64,000 nucleotides of DNA from Oryzomicrobium sp. (GCF_021287045.1 NZ_JAJTBG010000004.1:186001-250000); one strand, 5' to 3'; positions 32,244 through 46,078 are shown, counted from the stretch's first letter. Program-made: numbers and translations. The notes: generated by a model from the sequence alone, not told the origin.

Positions 32244-33071
32244 TCAGTTGCTCCCGGAAGCCTGGCCGCCGGTGCGGCGCAGCAGGAAGGTGGCCAGGTG
32301 TTCGCCCGGCAGGGAGGCTTTCACCCGGCCCGCATCCAGGTCTTCCTTGGCGGCGCGCTTGGTGATGTTGAGCAGGCAACCGCAGTCGGCGGTGACCACT
32401 TCGCTGGCGCCGGTGGCCTTCAGGGCCGCGACCTTGTCCGTGACCATGGCGGTGGACACGTCCGGGTGCTTGAGCGAGAAGGTGCCGCCGAAGCCGCAGC
32501 ATTCCGATTCATGGCCGTGGTGGGCGAGGGTGACGTTGCCCAGCTTGGCGAGGAGTTCCCGGCCCACCAGGTGGGTGCCCATTTCGCGCCGCGCGGAACA
32601 GGAGGTGTGCAGGGTGACGGTGGTGGGCTCGCCCTGGTCGGGGCGGTTGAAGCCGACCACGTGGAGCAGGAATTCGGCGAACTCGTAGGTCCGTTCGGCG
32701 ATGGCCTTGGCCTGGGCGTAGCGTGCCGGGTCGTCGGCGAAGATCTTTTCCCAGTGCCAGCGGATCATGCCGCCGCAGGAGCCGGAGGGCACCACCACCG
32801 GGTAGTCCTCGGGAAACAGGTCGAGCTGGGAGGCGGCTACTTGGCGCGCCTCGTCGGGAAAGCCGCTGGAGAAGGCGGGTTGGCCGCAGCAGGTCTGGTT
32901 GTCCGGGAAGATCACCCGGATGCCTTCCCGTTCCAGGAGGGTGATGGCGTCCATGCCGGCCTCGGGGACGAACAGGTCCACCAGGCAGGTGCCATAGAAA
33001 TACACCGCCTGGGGGCGGGGGGGATAGGCGCGCACGGGGTGTTCGCCCGCGCTCACGAGGGGGACGCTCAT
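32244..33071 (-). CDS. lutA: L-lactate oxidation protein LutA/LldE
   Basis: A 275-residue protein with two CCG cysteine-rich domains, the heterodisulfide-reductase-type module of the Lut complex. The first has QTCCGQPAFSSGF, the second SCSARREMGTHLVG and SECCGFGGTFSLKHPDVS. It is the first gene of the minus-strand lactate operon, facing lldR across 288 bases that carry two regulator-type palindromes. GGAG lies upstream of the ATG. About 30 extra residues at the N-terminus relative to typical LutA (MSVPLVSAGEHPVRAYPPRP) suggest that a later start is possible. Confidence 0.93.
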   Translation of the reverse strand: MSVPLVSAGEHPVRAYPPRPQAVYFYGTCLVDLFVPEAGMDAITLLEREGIRVIFPDNQTCCGQPAFSSGFPDEARQVAASQLDLFPEDYPVVVPSGSCGGMIRWHWEKIFADDPARYAQAKAIAERTYEFAEFLLHVVGFNRPDQGEPTTVTLHTSCSARREMGTHLVGRELLAKLGNVTLAHHGHESECCGFGGTFSLKHPDVSTAMVTDKVAALKATGASEVVTADCGCLLNITKRAAKEDLDAGRVKASLPGEHLATFLLRRTGGQASGSN

Positions 33072-33134
33072 GTCTCCTCCAGTCCTGCCGGTTGGCGCCC
33101 ACGATGTGGGTCGCAGCGGCTTTTCGGTTGGTTT

Positions 33135-33181
33135 CGGTTATGAACCGGTAAATCGACTTACGGTAAATTGGTAAGACCAAT
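33135..33181. promoter_or_regulatory. LldR-type operator on the lutA side of the divergent region
   Basis: ATTGGT-AAG-ACCAAT at 33167-33181 is a perfect palindrome of the TTGGTnnnACCAA type bound by FadR-family LldR regulators. A second, weaker palindrome with the same geometry, CGGTT-ATG-AACCG, is at 33135-33147. Both lie 64-110 bases upstream of lutA. Confidence 0.75.
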
Positions 33182-33330
33182 CAAACCGATGGCGACAGAA
33201 GTTACGCGCAGCGGGCAATAAAGTCAATCATCTATAAGACTCAACTGATTGATTTTGCGGTGCACAATCGAAAACCACTGTGGTTTCTACGTACCGGAAT
33301 CTTGAAAACCCAGTGTTTAAGCCGTATCAT

Positions 33331-33346
33331 GGTGGTCTGACCAATT
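33331..33346. promoter_or_regulatory. LldR-type operator overlapping the lldR promoter
   Basis: TGGT-CTG-ACCA, extended on one side to ACCAATT, has the same core as the lutA-side operator and ends 14 bases before the lldR ATG. The position suggests autorepression and, with the other site, DNA looping across the divergent promoters. Confidence 0.7.
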
Positions 33347-33359
33347 TAATGGAGCGGCA

Positions 33360-34124
33360 ATGTCTGGCGGCAAGCTTGCAGTGCAGCGACTCTCGGACAC
33401 CATCGCCCTGGACCTGGAACGGCGCATCCTGGAAGGTTCGTTAAAGCCCGGGGACCGCTTGCAGCCAGAGCGCGAACTGGCCGCCGAACTGGGCGTGTCC
33501 CGTCCCTCGTTGCGCGAAGCCATCCAGAAGCTCGTCTCCAAGGGCATGCTGCAAAGCCGCCAGGGCGGGGGCACCTATGTCACCGACCAGCTCGACGCCG
33601 CTTTCACCGACCCCTGGCAGGAGATGCTGCGCCAGCATCCCAACATCCAGGGCGATCTGCTCGAATTCCGCGGCATGCTCGAATCCGAGGCCGCCTCCCT
33701 GGCCGCCCGCCGCGCCACCGACGCCGACATCCTGCGTATCGGCCAGGCCTTCGAGCGGGTCGAATCCCTGTTCGCCCAGGGTACTTCGGCCAAGGTGCTG
33801 GAGCAGCAGGTCAAGGCCGACCTGGCCTTTCACCAGGCCATCGCCGAGGCGGCCCACAACGTGATGTTTGGCCACCTCACCGCCAGCTTGTTCCGCGTCA
33901 CCCACGACCACATCGACGTCAACCTGCGCCACCTGCGCCGCTTCGAAGAGGACTGGCTGGAACTGCGCCACCAGCACGCGGCGATCTGGGAGTCGATCCG
34001 CAGCCGCAACCCCCAGGCGGCCCAGGATGCGGTGCGGCGGCACATTGATTTCGTTCGGGAAAGCATGATCGAGACGGCGCAGCACGCCGAGCGGGAAACC
34101 CGTGCGCTGCGCCGCTTAAAGTGA
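33360..34124 (+). CDS. lldR: GntR/FadR-family lactate regulator (LldR-type)
   Basis: A 254-residue transcription factor. An N-terminal winged helix (about 8-75) with GDRLQPERELAAELGVSRPSLREAI and a GGGTYV wing is followed by an FCD effector domain (about 90-240). The domain has the metal-binding pattern D-H-H-H, including LAFHQAIAEAAHN and DAVRRHIDFVRE. It is divergent from lutA and flanked by two palindromes of the LldR type, so L-lactate-responsive control of lutACB-dld-lldP is the natural reading. GGAG precedes the ATG by six bases. Confidence 0.92.
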   Translation: MSGGKLAVQRLSDTIALDLERRILEGSLKPGDRLQPERELAAELGVSRPSLREAIQKLVSKGMLQSRQGGGTYVTDQLDAAFTDPWQEMLRQHPNIQGDLLEFRGMLESEAASLAARRATDADILRIGQAFERVESLFAQGTSAKVLEQQVKADLAFHQAIAEAAHNVMFGHLTASLFRVTHDHIDVNLRHLRRFEEDWLELRHQHAAIWESIRSRNPQAAQDAVRRHIDFVRESMIETAQHAERETRALRRLK

Positions 34125-34267
34125 GAAAATCCCCCACTTTCGCCGCGGCCCGCTGATCTGCACGCGGCCGGGTTTTGGCCGAAACCCGCATAAACAAAGG
34201 TTTTTCCGTAGTTTCTTTTTGCCCCCAACCTTGCATTCATGCATTACTCGAAAGGATTAATCCGGCG

Positions 34268-36640
<2,373 letters not shown>

Positions 36641-36653
36641 CAAGGTCCGCGGC

Positions 36654-36875
36654 ATGACCGTCGCCTGGTGGCACTGGCTGCTGCTGGGCGTCGTTCTGAT
36701 GGGCATCGAGCTTCGGCTCGGTGCCCTTTTCGTTTGCTGGTTCGGCGCTGGGGCCTGGGTAGTGGCGGGCGTGCTCTACGCCTTTCCCGCCGCCTCTTTC
36801 GGTGCACAGGTTTTTCTCTGGCTCACCGCGTCCATGACCCTGGTGTGGACCTGGTTCCAGGTTTTTCGCCGCTAG
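36654..36875 (+). CDS. Short NfeD-like integral membrane protein
   Basis: A 73-residue protein that is almost entirely hydrophobic, with two or three membrane spans. WWHWLLLGVVLMGIELRLG followed by FVCWFGAGAWVVAG resembles the N-terminal membrane region of NfeD-like proteins, but the soluble OB-fold domain is absent. The frame ends cleanly, followed by a terminator, so this looks like a genuine short form rather than a truncated assembly. It starts 13 bases after ppsA and is probably co-transcribed. Its function is unknown; full-length NfeD proteins partner with stomatin-like SPFH proteins, none of which is seen here. Confidence 0.65.
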   Translation: MTVAWWHWLLLGVVLMGIELRLGALFVCWFGAGAWVVAGVLYAFPAASFGAQVFLWLTASMTLVWTWFQVFRR

Positions 36876-36903
36876 GGGCGAGTTGGGCGGTGCCCGAGGG
36901 CGC

Positions 36904-36939
36904 AAAAAAGCCGGAGCGCTGGTGCGTCTCCGGCTTTTT
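36904..36939 (+). terminator. Terminator after ppsA and the NfeD-like gene
   Basis: GCCGGAG (36910-36916) pairs with CTCCGGC (36928-36934), followed by TTTTT. A run of six A precedes the stem, so it may act on both strands. Confidence 0.88.
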
Positions 36940-36970
36940 GTTTGTGGTCAGTCTAGCCGCAGCAGGTTTC

Positions 36971-37076
36971 AAACCCCGCGTCCCTGGCCGATCTTGAGAG
37001 TGCCACTCTGGAGCGCCAATACTGGCGCGGCCTTTGGCGACAGGTAGCTGAAGAGCGAGTATTGGCGCGGGGTTTG
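36971..37076. repeat. Dispersed palindromic repeat, copy 2
   Basis: It contains CAAACCCCGCG (36971-36981), GCGCCAATACTGGCGCGG (about 37013-37030), and GAGTATTGGCGCGGGGTTTG (37057-37076). These share the core of the copy at 5171-5277, here in the convergent gap between the ppsA transcript and smpB. The inner GCGCCAatacTGGCGC is itself a short palindrome. Confidence 0.7.
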
Positions 37077-37103
37077 GATGAAGGGGAGGGGGCTGGCGTG
37101 CGA

Positions 37104-37553
37104 TCAGCGCTGCCGTTCCTTCATCAACTGGCCCTGTTCGCGCTTCCAATCCTTCTCTTTTTCGTCGCTGCGCTTGTCGTGCAGCTTCTTGCCCTTGGCC
37201 AGGCCGATTTCCAGCTTGATGCGACCCCGGGTGTAGTGCAGGTCGATGGGCACCAGGGTGTAGCCGGCCCGCTCGACCTGGCCGATCAGCTTGTCGATCT
37301 GGGCACGGTGCAGCAGCAGCTTGCGGGTGCGGGTCGGGTCCGGCGTGACGTGGGTCGAGGCGGTGGGCAGGGCGGTGAGGTGCATGCCGAGCAGCTGGAT
37401 CTCGCCCTTCTTGATCACCACGTAGGATTCCTTGATGTTCACCCGCCCGGCGCGAATAGCCTTGACCTCCCACCCTTGCAGGGCGAGGCCGGCCTCGATC
37501 TTTTCCTCGACGAAGTAGTCGTGGAACGCCTTCTTGTTGACGGTGATGCTCAT
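37104..37553 (-). CDS. smpB: SsrA (tmRNA)-binding protein
   Basis: A 149-residue SmpB, needed with tmRNA for rescue of stalled ribosomes. [39 protein letters not shown] and [17 protein letters not shown] form the OB-fold barrel. The basic C-terminal tail ([20 protein letters not shown]) enters the ribosomal A site. The tmRNA gene itself is not in the window. It is divergent from ratA across 68 bases, a standard proteobacterial layout. Confidence 0.97.
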   Translation of the reverse strand: MSITVNKKAFHDYFVEEKIEAGLALQGWEVKAIRAGRVNIKESYVVIKKGEIQLLGMHLTALPTASTHVTPDPTRTRKLLLHRAQIDKLIGQVERAGYTLVPIDLHYTRGRIKLEIGLAKGKKLHDKRSDEKEKDWKREQGQLMKERQR

Positions 37554-37621
37554 GGCGCCTGGGTTTTCGCTAAAATGATCGATTCTACTTGATTCCCGGG
37601 GCGAGGGCGCCCCGCATCCCC

Positions 37622-38059
37622 ATGGCCCTGGTTGAAAAGTCGGTACTCATCGAACATACGGCACAACACATGTTCGACCTGGTGGACCGGGTCGAGGACT
37701 ATCCCCAGTTTCTCCCCTGGTGCGGCGCCACCGAACTGAAGCAGCGCACCGAGAGCAAGACTGTCGCCACGCTGCACATCAACTACCACAGCGTCAAAGC
37801 CCACTTCACCACCGAGAACGACAAGGAAGTCCCGCGCTGGATGGCCATCAAGCTGGTGGATGGCCCGTTCCGCAAGCTCGAAGGCCGCTGGCACTTCAAG
37901 CCCCTCGGCGATGCGGCCTGCAAGGTGGAGTTTTCCCTCTCCTACGAGTTTTCCAACAAATTGCTGGAAAAGATCATCGGCCCGGTGTTTTCGCACATCG
38001 CCAACACCTTCGTCGATGCCTTCGTCAAACGGGCCGACCAGCTCTACCGCCGTCCTTAG
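37622..38059 (+). CDS. ratA: RatA/Coq10-type START-domain protein
   Basis: A 145-residue SRPBCC (START) domain protein. [31 protein letters not shown] is the conserved N-terminal stretch, cut here by the ATG at 37622; [20 protein letters not shown] is the C-terminal helix region. Family members bind ubiquinone-like lipids (Coq10). The E. coli homologue was described as a ribosome association toxin, so its role is disputed. TAAAAT at 37571-37576 is a possible -10. It precedes ratB by 23 bases. Confidence 0.9.
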   Translation: MALVEKSVLIEHTAQHMFDLVDRVEDYPQFLPWCGATELKQRTESKTVATLHINYHSVKAHFTTENDKEVPRWMAIKLVDGPFRKLEGRWHFKPLGDAACKVEFSLSYEFSNKLLEKIIGPVFSHIANTFVDAFVKRADQLYRRP

Positions 38060-38082
38060 CGTTTAGCCTCCGAGGAGCCGCG

Positions 38083-38397
38083 ATGAAGATCGAAGTGGTG
38101 TACGCCCTGCCCGGCCACCAGGAACTGGTGGCCCTGGACCTGCCGGAAGGCGCCACGGCGCAGCAGGCCATCGAAGCCTCGGGACTGCTCGCCAAGTGCC
38201 CCGAGATCGACTTGGCCAGCAACAAGGTGGGGGTGTTCGCCAAGCTGGTCCGCTTAGATACACCGCTGCGCGACAGGGACCGGGTGGAAATCTACCGTCC
38301 CCTGATCGCCGACCCCAAGGAAGTGCGCAAGCGCCGCGCCGCGGAGGGCAAGGCGATGAAGAAGGGGGCAGGGGAGGCTCACGAGGGCGCCGTCTAG
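38083..38397 (+). CDS. ratB: RnfH/RatB-family ubiquitin-like protein
   Basis: A 104-residue beta-grasp protein of the UPF0125 (RnfH) family. MKIEVVYALPGHQELVALDL and RDRVEIYRPLIADPKEVRKR are characteristic; the tail is Lys/Ala-rich. GAGGAG lies seven bases before the ATG at 38083. It is always found behind ratA but its biochemical function is unknown. Confidence 0.92.
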   Translation: MKIEVVYALPGHQELVALDLPEGATAQQAIEASGLLAKCPEIDLASNKVGVFAKLVRLDTPLRDRDRVEIYRPLIADPKEVRKRRAAEGKAMKKGAGEAHEGAV

Positions 38398-38422
38398 CCG
38401 CTTATGCCTCGCATTGCGGGTC

Positions 38423-38460
38423 CAACAAAAACGCCCTGGCATGCCAGGGCGTTTTTGTTG
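38423..38460. terminator. Bidirectional terminator between ratB and the DUF4124 gene
   Basis: CAACAAAAACGCCCTGGCA and its exact reverse complement form a 19-bp perfect palindrome with A and T tracts, serving both convergent transcripts. Confidence 0.92.
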
Positions 38461-38490
38461 TCGCGTTGCTGCGCGGGCGCAGCGCAGAAC

Positions 38491-40614
<2,124 letters not shown>

Positions 40615-40681
40615 TCCACCGTCGGTTCCCCGGGGCGGCCCAGCGCGGCCGCCCTTCGCGTTTTTACCAGAGCATTTCGCC

Positions 40682-42247
40682 ATGGCTCACCAGAAAATCC
40701 TCATCCTCGATTTCGGCTCCCAGGTCACCCAGCTCATCGCCCGCCGCGTGCGCGAGCAGCAGGTCTATTGCGAGCTGCATCCCTTCGACGTCAGCGACGA
40801 GTTCGTCCGCCAGTTCAACCCCCAGGGCATCATCCTCTCGGGCGGCCCGAACTCGGTGTACGAAGCCCTGGACTGGAAGGCGCCCCAGGCTGTCTTCGAG
40901 CTGGGGGTGCCGGTGCTCGGAATCTGCTACGGCATGCAGACCATGGCCCAGCAACTGGGCGGCAAGGTGGAAAGCTCGGGCAAGCGCGAATTCGGCTTTG
41001 CCGAAGTGCGCGCCCGGGGCCATTCCGCCCTGTTCAACGGCATCGAGGACCGCACCAACGCCGAAGGCCACGGCCTGCTCGAAGTGTGGATGAGCCACGG
41101 CGACAAAGTCACCGACCTGCCGGCCGGCTTCAAGGTCATCGGCAGCAGCGATTCTTGCCCGGTGGCGGCGATGGCCGACGAGGACCGCAAGTTCTATGCC
41201 GTACAGTTCCACCCCGAGGTCACCCACACGATCAAGGGCAAGGAAATGATCTCCCGCTTCGTGCACGAGATTTGCGGCTGCGGCCACGACTGGAACATGC
41301 CGGACTACGTGAACGAGGCCATCGAGAAGGTGCGCGCCCAGGTGGGCGACGAGGAAGTGATCCTCGGCCTGTCCGGCGGCGTCGATTCTTCCGTGGTGGC
41401 GGCGCTGCTGCACCGGGCCATCGGCGACAAGCTCACCTGCGTGTTCGTGGACAACGGCCTGCTGCGCCTCAACGAGGGCGAGATGGTCATGCAGATGTTC
41501 GCCCGCAACCTCGGCGTCAAGGTCATCCACGTCGATGCCACCGAGCAGTTCATGGGTCATCTGAAGGGCGTTTCCGACCCCGAGGCCAAGCGCAAGATCA
41601 TCGGCCGCGAGTTCGTCGAGGTTTTCCAGGCCGAAGCCAAGAAGCTGCCCAACGCCAAGTGGCTGGCCCAAGGCACCATCTACCCGGACGTGATCGAATC
41701 CGCCGGCTCCAAGACCGGCAAGGCCCACACCATCAAGAGCCACCACAACGTGGGCGGCCTGCCGGAAACCCTCAACCTCAAGCTGCTCGAACCGTTGCGC
41801 GAGCTGTTCAAGGACGAGGTGCGCGAGCTGGGCATCGCCCTGGGCCTGCCCCACGAGATGGTCTACCGTCACCCCTTCCCCGGCCCCGGCCTGGGGGTGC
41901 GCATTCTGGGCGAGGTGAAGAAGGAATTCGCCGACCTGCTGCGCCGCGCCGACGCCATCTTCATCGACGAACTGCGCGCTGCCGACTGGTACGACAAGAC
42001 CAGCCAGGCGTTTGCCGTGTTCCTGCCAGTGAAGAGCGTGGGCGTGATGGGCGACGGCCGCACCTACGAATACGTGGTGGCCCTGCGCGCCGTGCAGACC
42101 CAGGACTTCATGACCGCCCACTGGGCTGAACTACCTCATAGCCTGCTCGGCAAGGTGTCCAACCGCATCATCAACGAGGTGCGCGGTATCAACCGGGTGG
42201 TCTACGACATCTCCGGCAAGCCGCCGGCGACCATCGAGTGGGAGTGA
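40682..42247 (+). CDS. guaA: GMP synthase (glutamine-hydrolysing)
   Basis: A 521-residue enzyme aminating XMP to GMP. The N-terminal class I glutaminase has [18 protein letters not shown] and the nucleophile C82 in GICYGMQ, with the His-Glu pair in [10 protein letters not shown]. The PP-loop ATPase has [17 protein letters not shown]. The C-terminal dimerisation domain ends in the conserved KPPATIEWE. It works directly after GuaB and shares its transcript. Confidence 0.98.
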   Translation: MAHQKILILDFGSQVTQLIARRVREQQVYCELHPFDVSDEFVRQFNPQGIILSGGPNSVYEALDWKAPQAVFELGVPVLGICYGMQTMAQQLGGKVESSGKREFGFAEVRARGHSALFNGIEDRTNAEGHGLLEVWMSHGDKVTDLPAGFKVIGSSDSCPVAAMADEDRKFYAVQFHPEVTHTIKGKEMISRFVHEICGCGHDWNMPDYVNEAIEKVRAQVGDEEVILGLSGGVDSSVVAALLHRAIGDKLTCVFVDNGLLRLNEGEMVMQMFARNLGVKVIHVDATEQFMGHLKGVSDPEAKRKIIGREFVEVFQAEAKKLPNAKWLAQGTIYPDVIESAGSKTGKAHTIKSHHNVGGLPETLNLKLLEPLRELFKDEVRELGIALGLPHEMVYRHPFPGPGLGVRILGEVKKEFADLLRRADAIFIDELRAADWYDKTSQAFAVFLPVKSVGVMGDGRTYEYVVALRAVQTQDFMTAHWAELPHSLLGKVSNRIINEVRGINRVVYDISGKPPATIEWE

Positions 42248-42280
42248 GCGCGGATACGCTCGCACTCTGCGCATGAAAAG

Positions 42281-42312
42281 AAAGGCCCTTGATCATTCAA
42301 GGGCCTTTTTAT
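42281..42312. terminator. Terminator after guaA
   Basis: AAAGGCCCTTGA-TCAT-TCAAGGGCCTTT is a perfect 12-bp stem followed by TT and ATTT, with A-rich DNA before it. It can act for guaA and for the convergent histidine kinase gene. Confidence 0.9.
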
Positions 42313-42341
42313 TTGGCGCAGTCGCCAGCGCGGGCGGCTCT

Positions 42342-43943
42342 TCAGGACGGACCGCTGCCTAAGGTGAAGCGGAATGTGGCACCCTTGCCGGGGGCTGCCT
42401 CGGCCCAGATATGGCCGCCGTGTTTGCGGACAATGCGCTGAACGATGGTGAGCCCGACGCCGGTGCCGGGGAATTCCGCTTCGGTGTGCAGGCGGCGGAA
42501 GGCTTGGAACAGTTCGCCGGCGTAGGCCATGTCGAAGCCGGCGCCGTTGTCCCGCACCACGTAGGTGGGAGGGCCGCCTCCCGGGGGCGTTTCGGCGAAG
42601 AATTCGATGTGGGGCGCGGCGGTCTTGCCGGTGTATTTCCAGGCGTTGGACAGCAGGTTTTCCAAGGCGATGCGCAGCAACCCTGGATCCCCCTGGGCTT
42701 GCAAGCTGGCATCCACGTCCAGTTGCAGGCCTTCCCTGGGGGGGGAGGTATTCTGCAGACTGGTCATGATTTCCTGGGCGATGCGCCCGATGGAGGTTTG
42801 GCCGTAGTGCAATTCGGCCCGGGACACCTTGGAGAGGTTGAGCAGGTCGTCGATCAACACCTGCATGCGCAACGCCGATTTGCGCAACCGCTCTGCATAG
42901 CTCTGGGCCTGCCCCTGGAGCGGAGGCTGAACCTGGCTGAGGAGCAGGTCCGAATAGCCTTGCAGGGCTCGTAGCGGCGCCCGCAGGTCGTGGGAGACCG
43001 AATAGGAAAAGGCCTCCAGCTCCTCGTTGGCGGCTTGCAGGCGCTGGGTGCGGTCTTGAACGCGTCGTTCCAGGTCCTTGTACAGTTCCAGGTTTTCCAT
43101 GGCCAGGGAGGTGGAATCGGCAAGGGCCTGGATCAGGGCCACCTCGTCCTCGTTGGGTTGGCGGTTGTTGGCCCAGTAGTTGCCAATGGCCCCGATGGGG
43201 GCCTCGGTACGGATCGGCACCATCACCAGGCTTTTGACGAAGGTGGGGCGGTAGGCGTCGTGGGGGATGCGCGGGTCCTGGTAGATGTCCGGGATTACCG
43301 CAGCCTTGCGTTCGAGCATGGCCCAACCGCTGATGCAGGCGCGCAGGGGGAAGCGCCGCCCTTGCCACAGGGGGCCGATGGCGTCTTCCGCGACGTAGTA
43401 GCACTGGTCGCCGTCGCGCAGGATGAAGGTGGCTCCGTCGGCGCCGTTGAGCTGCCGGGCGCCGGTTTTGACGATATCCACGATGGCATCGAGGCTGCGG
43501 GCCAGGGACAATTGCTTGACGATTTCCACCAGCAACGCGCGGGACGTGGCCAATTGGTTGAGGCGCCGGTTCTGCCGGGTTGCCCGGACGTTCTTCAGCA
43601 CCGGCGGAAGCCGCCACAACTGTTCCTTGGAAACGACGTCGAAGGCGCCCAGATGGTAGCTCTGCTGAACCCAGCGCGGATCGGCGCTGCCGCTGACGAA
43701 GATGAAGGGAGTGTCCGGCCTTTGCTCACGGACCAGGGTCAGGGCCTGCTGGCCGTCCAGGCCGGGGAGGCTGCTGTCGGAAAGCACGAGATCGAATTCA
43801 CCTTTGCTCAAGGCGGCGGCAAACCCAGCCCGAGAGTCGACCCGGGTGAGGATTGGCGTGGTCTCGGGCAGGGCGAGAGCCTGTTGGACCAGACCGGCGT
43901 CGTCAGGATTGTCTTCCAGATGAAGAATGCGCAGGGTGTCCAT
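42342..43943 (-). CDS. Hybrid signalling protein: receiver-GAF-histidine kinase
   Basis: A 533-residue cytosolic protein starting at ATG 43943. The receiver domain (1-120) has the acidic pair in LHLEDNPDD, phospho-acceptor D56 in LVLSDSSLPG, and a conserved Lys. A GAF domain covers about 145-295, then a short coiled coil. HisKA has H318 in SYSVSHDLRAPLRAL, and the ATPase domain has an N box near ALENLLSNAWKYT, then VVRDNGAGFDMAYAGELF and GVGLTIVQRIV. No membrane span is seen. An N-terminal receiver on a kinase suggests it is itself controlled by phosphorylation. The upstream gene has a near-identical receiver start, so the two probably act together. Confidence 0.9.
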   Translation of the reverse strand: MDTLRILHLEDNPDDAGLVQQALALPETTPILTRVDSRAGFAAALSKGEFDLVLSDSSLPGLDGQQALTLVREQRPDTPFIFVSGSADPRWVQQSYHLGAFDVVSKEQLWRLPPVLKNVRATRQNRRLNQLATSRALLVEIVKQLSLARSLDAIVDIVKTGARQLNGADGATFILRDGDQCYYVAEDAIGPLWQGRRFPLRACISGWAMLERKAAVIPDIYQDPRIPHDAYRPTFVKSLVMVPIRTEAPIGAIGNYWANNRQPNEDEVALIQALADSTSLAMENLELYKDLERRVQDRTQRLQAANEELEAFSYSVSHDLRAPLRALQGYSDLLLSQVQPPLQGQAQSYAERLRKSALRMQVLIDDLLNLSKVSRAELHYGQTSIGRIAQEIMTSLQNTSPPREGLQLDVDASLQAQGDPGLLRIALENLLSNAWKYTGKTAAPHIEFFAETPPGGGPPTYVVRDNGAGFDMAYAGELFQAFRRLHTEAEFPGTGVGLTIVQRIVRKHGGHIWAEAAPGKGATFRFTLGSGPS

Positions 43944-43990
43944 GGATGCGCTCCGAAAAGGGGGGGGCAGGGCGGCAGGGGAGGGGAGGC

Positions 43991-46078
43991 TCAGATCAGG
44001 GAGAGCGGCTGGCCCAGCAGCAGGGCGCATTCGGCGGCCGGAATGGGGCGGCTCAGCAGAAAGCCTTGGGCGATGTCGCATCCCGCCGCTTTGAGGAAGT
44101 CGCGCTGCTCGGCGGTTTCGACGCCCTCGGCGATGACTTCCAGGCGCAGTTGATGCGCCATGGCGATGATGGCCCGGGAGATGGCCTGGTCGTCGGCATC
44201 GCTGACGATGTCGCGCACGAACGCCTGGTCCAGTTTCAGGCGGTTTACTGGAAAGCGTTTCAGGTAGCTCAGGTTGGAATAGCCGGTGCCGAAGTCGTCG
44301 ATGGCGATCTTCAGGCCCCGTTCGCGGAACTGGGCCATGATGGCCACGCTGGCCTGGGGATCGCGCATGCTGGTGGATTCGGTCAGTTCGAGTTCAAGCC
44401 GCTCGGGCGCGATGCCGAACCGGGCCAGTGTCTGGTCGATATCGACGAACAGGCTGGGCGAGGTGAACTGGCTGGCGGACAGGTTGATGGCAACCGTGGG
44501 GGCCGCAATTTCGGCGTGGTCCCATTGCACCAGTTGGCGGCAGGCTTCCTGAAGCACCCAGGCGCCCAGCTCGTTCATCAAACCGCAGACTTCTGCCAGG
44601 GGAATGAAGCGCCCTGGCGGCAGCCATCCCAGTTGGGGGTGCTGCCAGCGGATCAGGGCTTCCAGGCCTTCGATGCGGCCGGTATCGAGATTCACCTGGG
44701 GCTGGTAGTGGAGGGCCAATTGATTTTCGGCGATCAGGGCGGCGCGCAGTTCGCTTTCCAGCTGCAACCGCTCCCGGGCCTGGTCCGAGAGCAGAGGCGT
44801 GTAAAACGAATAGCTGCGTTCGGCACTCGTCTCGGCATAGTGCAGGGCCGCTTCGGCGGCGCGCATCAGCTGGCGCGGATCGGCGGCATCGTCGGGCAGA
44901 AGGGCCACGCCGCTACGAACCGGGACCACCTGCTGGCGCCCTCCCACCGCCACGGGAGCTGACAGGGCCTCGATGATGTGCTGGGCGAAATCGTCCAGGT
45001 CGCATCCCCGGACGAGCTCGGTGGCAAGGGCGAATCCGTTTTCCGACACCCGTGCCAGCAGGGGCTCCTGTTCCTGGCTTTCCTTCAGTCGCTCGGTCAT
45101 GGCCTGGCAAATGCGGTCGATGGCCTCCTCACCGTCGCTGTCGGTGATTTCTTCCAGCCGCTGCAAGGCGATAAGCATGACGGCGAGCACCGAGGGCGTG
45201 CCGATATTCCGTTTGCCGCACCGTTCTTCCAGGTTCTGGAGAAAGTGCTGGCGGTTCGGTAATCCAGTGGTCTGGTCGAAGTGGCCCAGGTAATGAACCC
45301 GGTGCTCCGCCTGGCGTTGCTCGGTGATGTCGATGCCGCTCAGCACCACCCGTTCGGCGCGTCCCGGGCTGGTTATGGTGCCGGAGGTCCAGGTGACGAC
45401 CCGTCCGCCCACGGTGGTCATGGTCCAACTGTCCCGGGCGGGCAAGTGGGGCCATTCCAGGGCGAGGCGCACTTGCTCCCGGGCATTACCGGCGTTGGAA
45501 GGGGAGGGGAACACCTCCCAGAACGCCCACCCTGGCAGGCTTGCGGGGGTGGCACCCACCATGCTGGCCGCCCGGGGATTGGCGCTGACGATGGTGCCCA
45601 ATCCGTCGAGGACGACAATGGCGGCCTGGGCCGAATCGAGGGTGGCGCGCATCACTTCCCGCTCGGCAGCCAGTTCGACGTCGAGGCGGCGGCGTTCGAG
45701 CCGTTGCTCGGATTCCTGACGGGCCCGCTGGATGGCATCCGGCAGCCGGGCCATGCGATCCTTGAGAACGAAATCGGTTGCGCCAAGGCGCAGGGTGGTT
45801 ACCGCCAGATCGTCGCCGAGGGAACCGGTAACGAAGATGAGGGGGATGTCCGGGGCCTGCTCGTTGCGGATTTCCAGGCCTTCCAGGCCGCTGAATCCCG
45901 GTAGGTTGTAGTCCGCCAGGATGATGTCGGGTGTGAAGTCGTGCAGGCCCGCCACGTAATCCTGGCGGCTTGCCACCAGCCGGATGTCGGCATCGATCCC
46001 GGCCAGGGACAGGGTGATCCGGATGAGCTCGCTGTCATCCGAATTATCTTCGAGGTGCAGTATGCGCAAACCGCCCAT
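43991..46078 (-). CDS. Receiver-PAS-degenerate GGDEF-EAL protein (predicted c-di-GMP phosphodiesterase)
   Basis: A 695-residue cytosolic protein. The receiver (1-120) has D56 in IILADYNLPG. A PAS domain follows at about 145-265 (LDSAQAAIVVLDGLGTIVSA). A GGDEF-like domain at about 270-425 starts with FDQTTGLPNRQHF, but the signature itself is replaced by SENGFAL, so cyclase activity is not expected. The EAL domain (about 435-690) is intact: EALIRW, the Asn in NLSAS, the Glu in LELTES, IDDFGTGYSNLSYLK, the Lys in LKLDQAFV, AEGVET and the Gln in DIAQGF. It should hydrolyse c-di-GMP in response to phosphorelay input. The kinase gene begins 47 bases after its stop. Confidence 0.9.
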   Translation of the reverse strand: MGGLRILHLEDNSDDSELIRITLSLAGIDADIRLVASRQDYVAGLHDFTPDIILADYNLPGFSGLEGLEIRNEQAPDIPLIFVTGSLGDDLAVTTLRLGATDFVLKDRMARLPDAIQRARQESEQRLERRRLDVELAAEREVMRATLDSAQAAIVVLDGLGTIVSANPRAASMVGATPASLPGWAFWEVFPSPSNAGNAREQVRLALEWPHLPARDSWTMTTVGGRVVTWTSGTITSPGRAERVVLSGIDITEQRQAEHRVHYLGHFDQTTGLPNRQHFLQNLEERCGKRNIGTPSVLAVMLIALQRLEEITDSDGEEAIDRICQAMTERLKESQEQEPLLARVSENGFALATELVRGCDLDDFAQHIIEALSAPVAVGGRQQVVPVRSGVALLPDDAADPRQLMRAAEAALHYAETSAERSYSFYTPLLSDQARERLQLESELRAALIAENQLALHYQPQVNLDTGRIEGLEALIRWQHPQLGWLPPGRFIPLAEVCGLMNELGAWVLQEACRQLVQWDHAEIAAPTVAINLSASQFTSPSLFVDIDQTLARFGIAPERLELELTESTSMRDPQASVAIMAQFRERGLKIAIDDFGTGYSNLSYLKRFPVNRLKLDQAFVRDIVSDADDQAISRAIIAMAHQLRLEVIAEGVETAEQRDFLKAAGCDIAQGFLLSRPIPAAECALLLGQPLSLI

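Noticed and set aside
43991..46078. Diguanylate cyclase activity for the GGDEF-like domain
   Set aside because: The catalytic GGDEF signature is absent (SENGFAL in its place).
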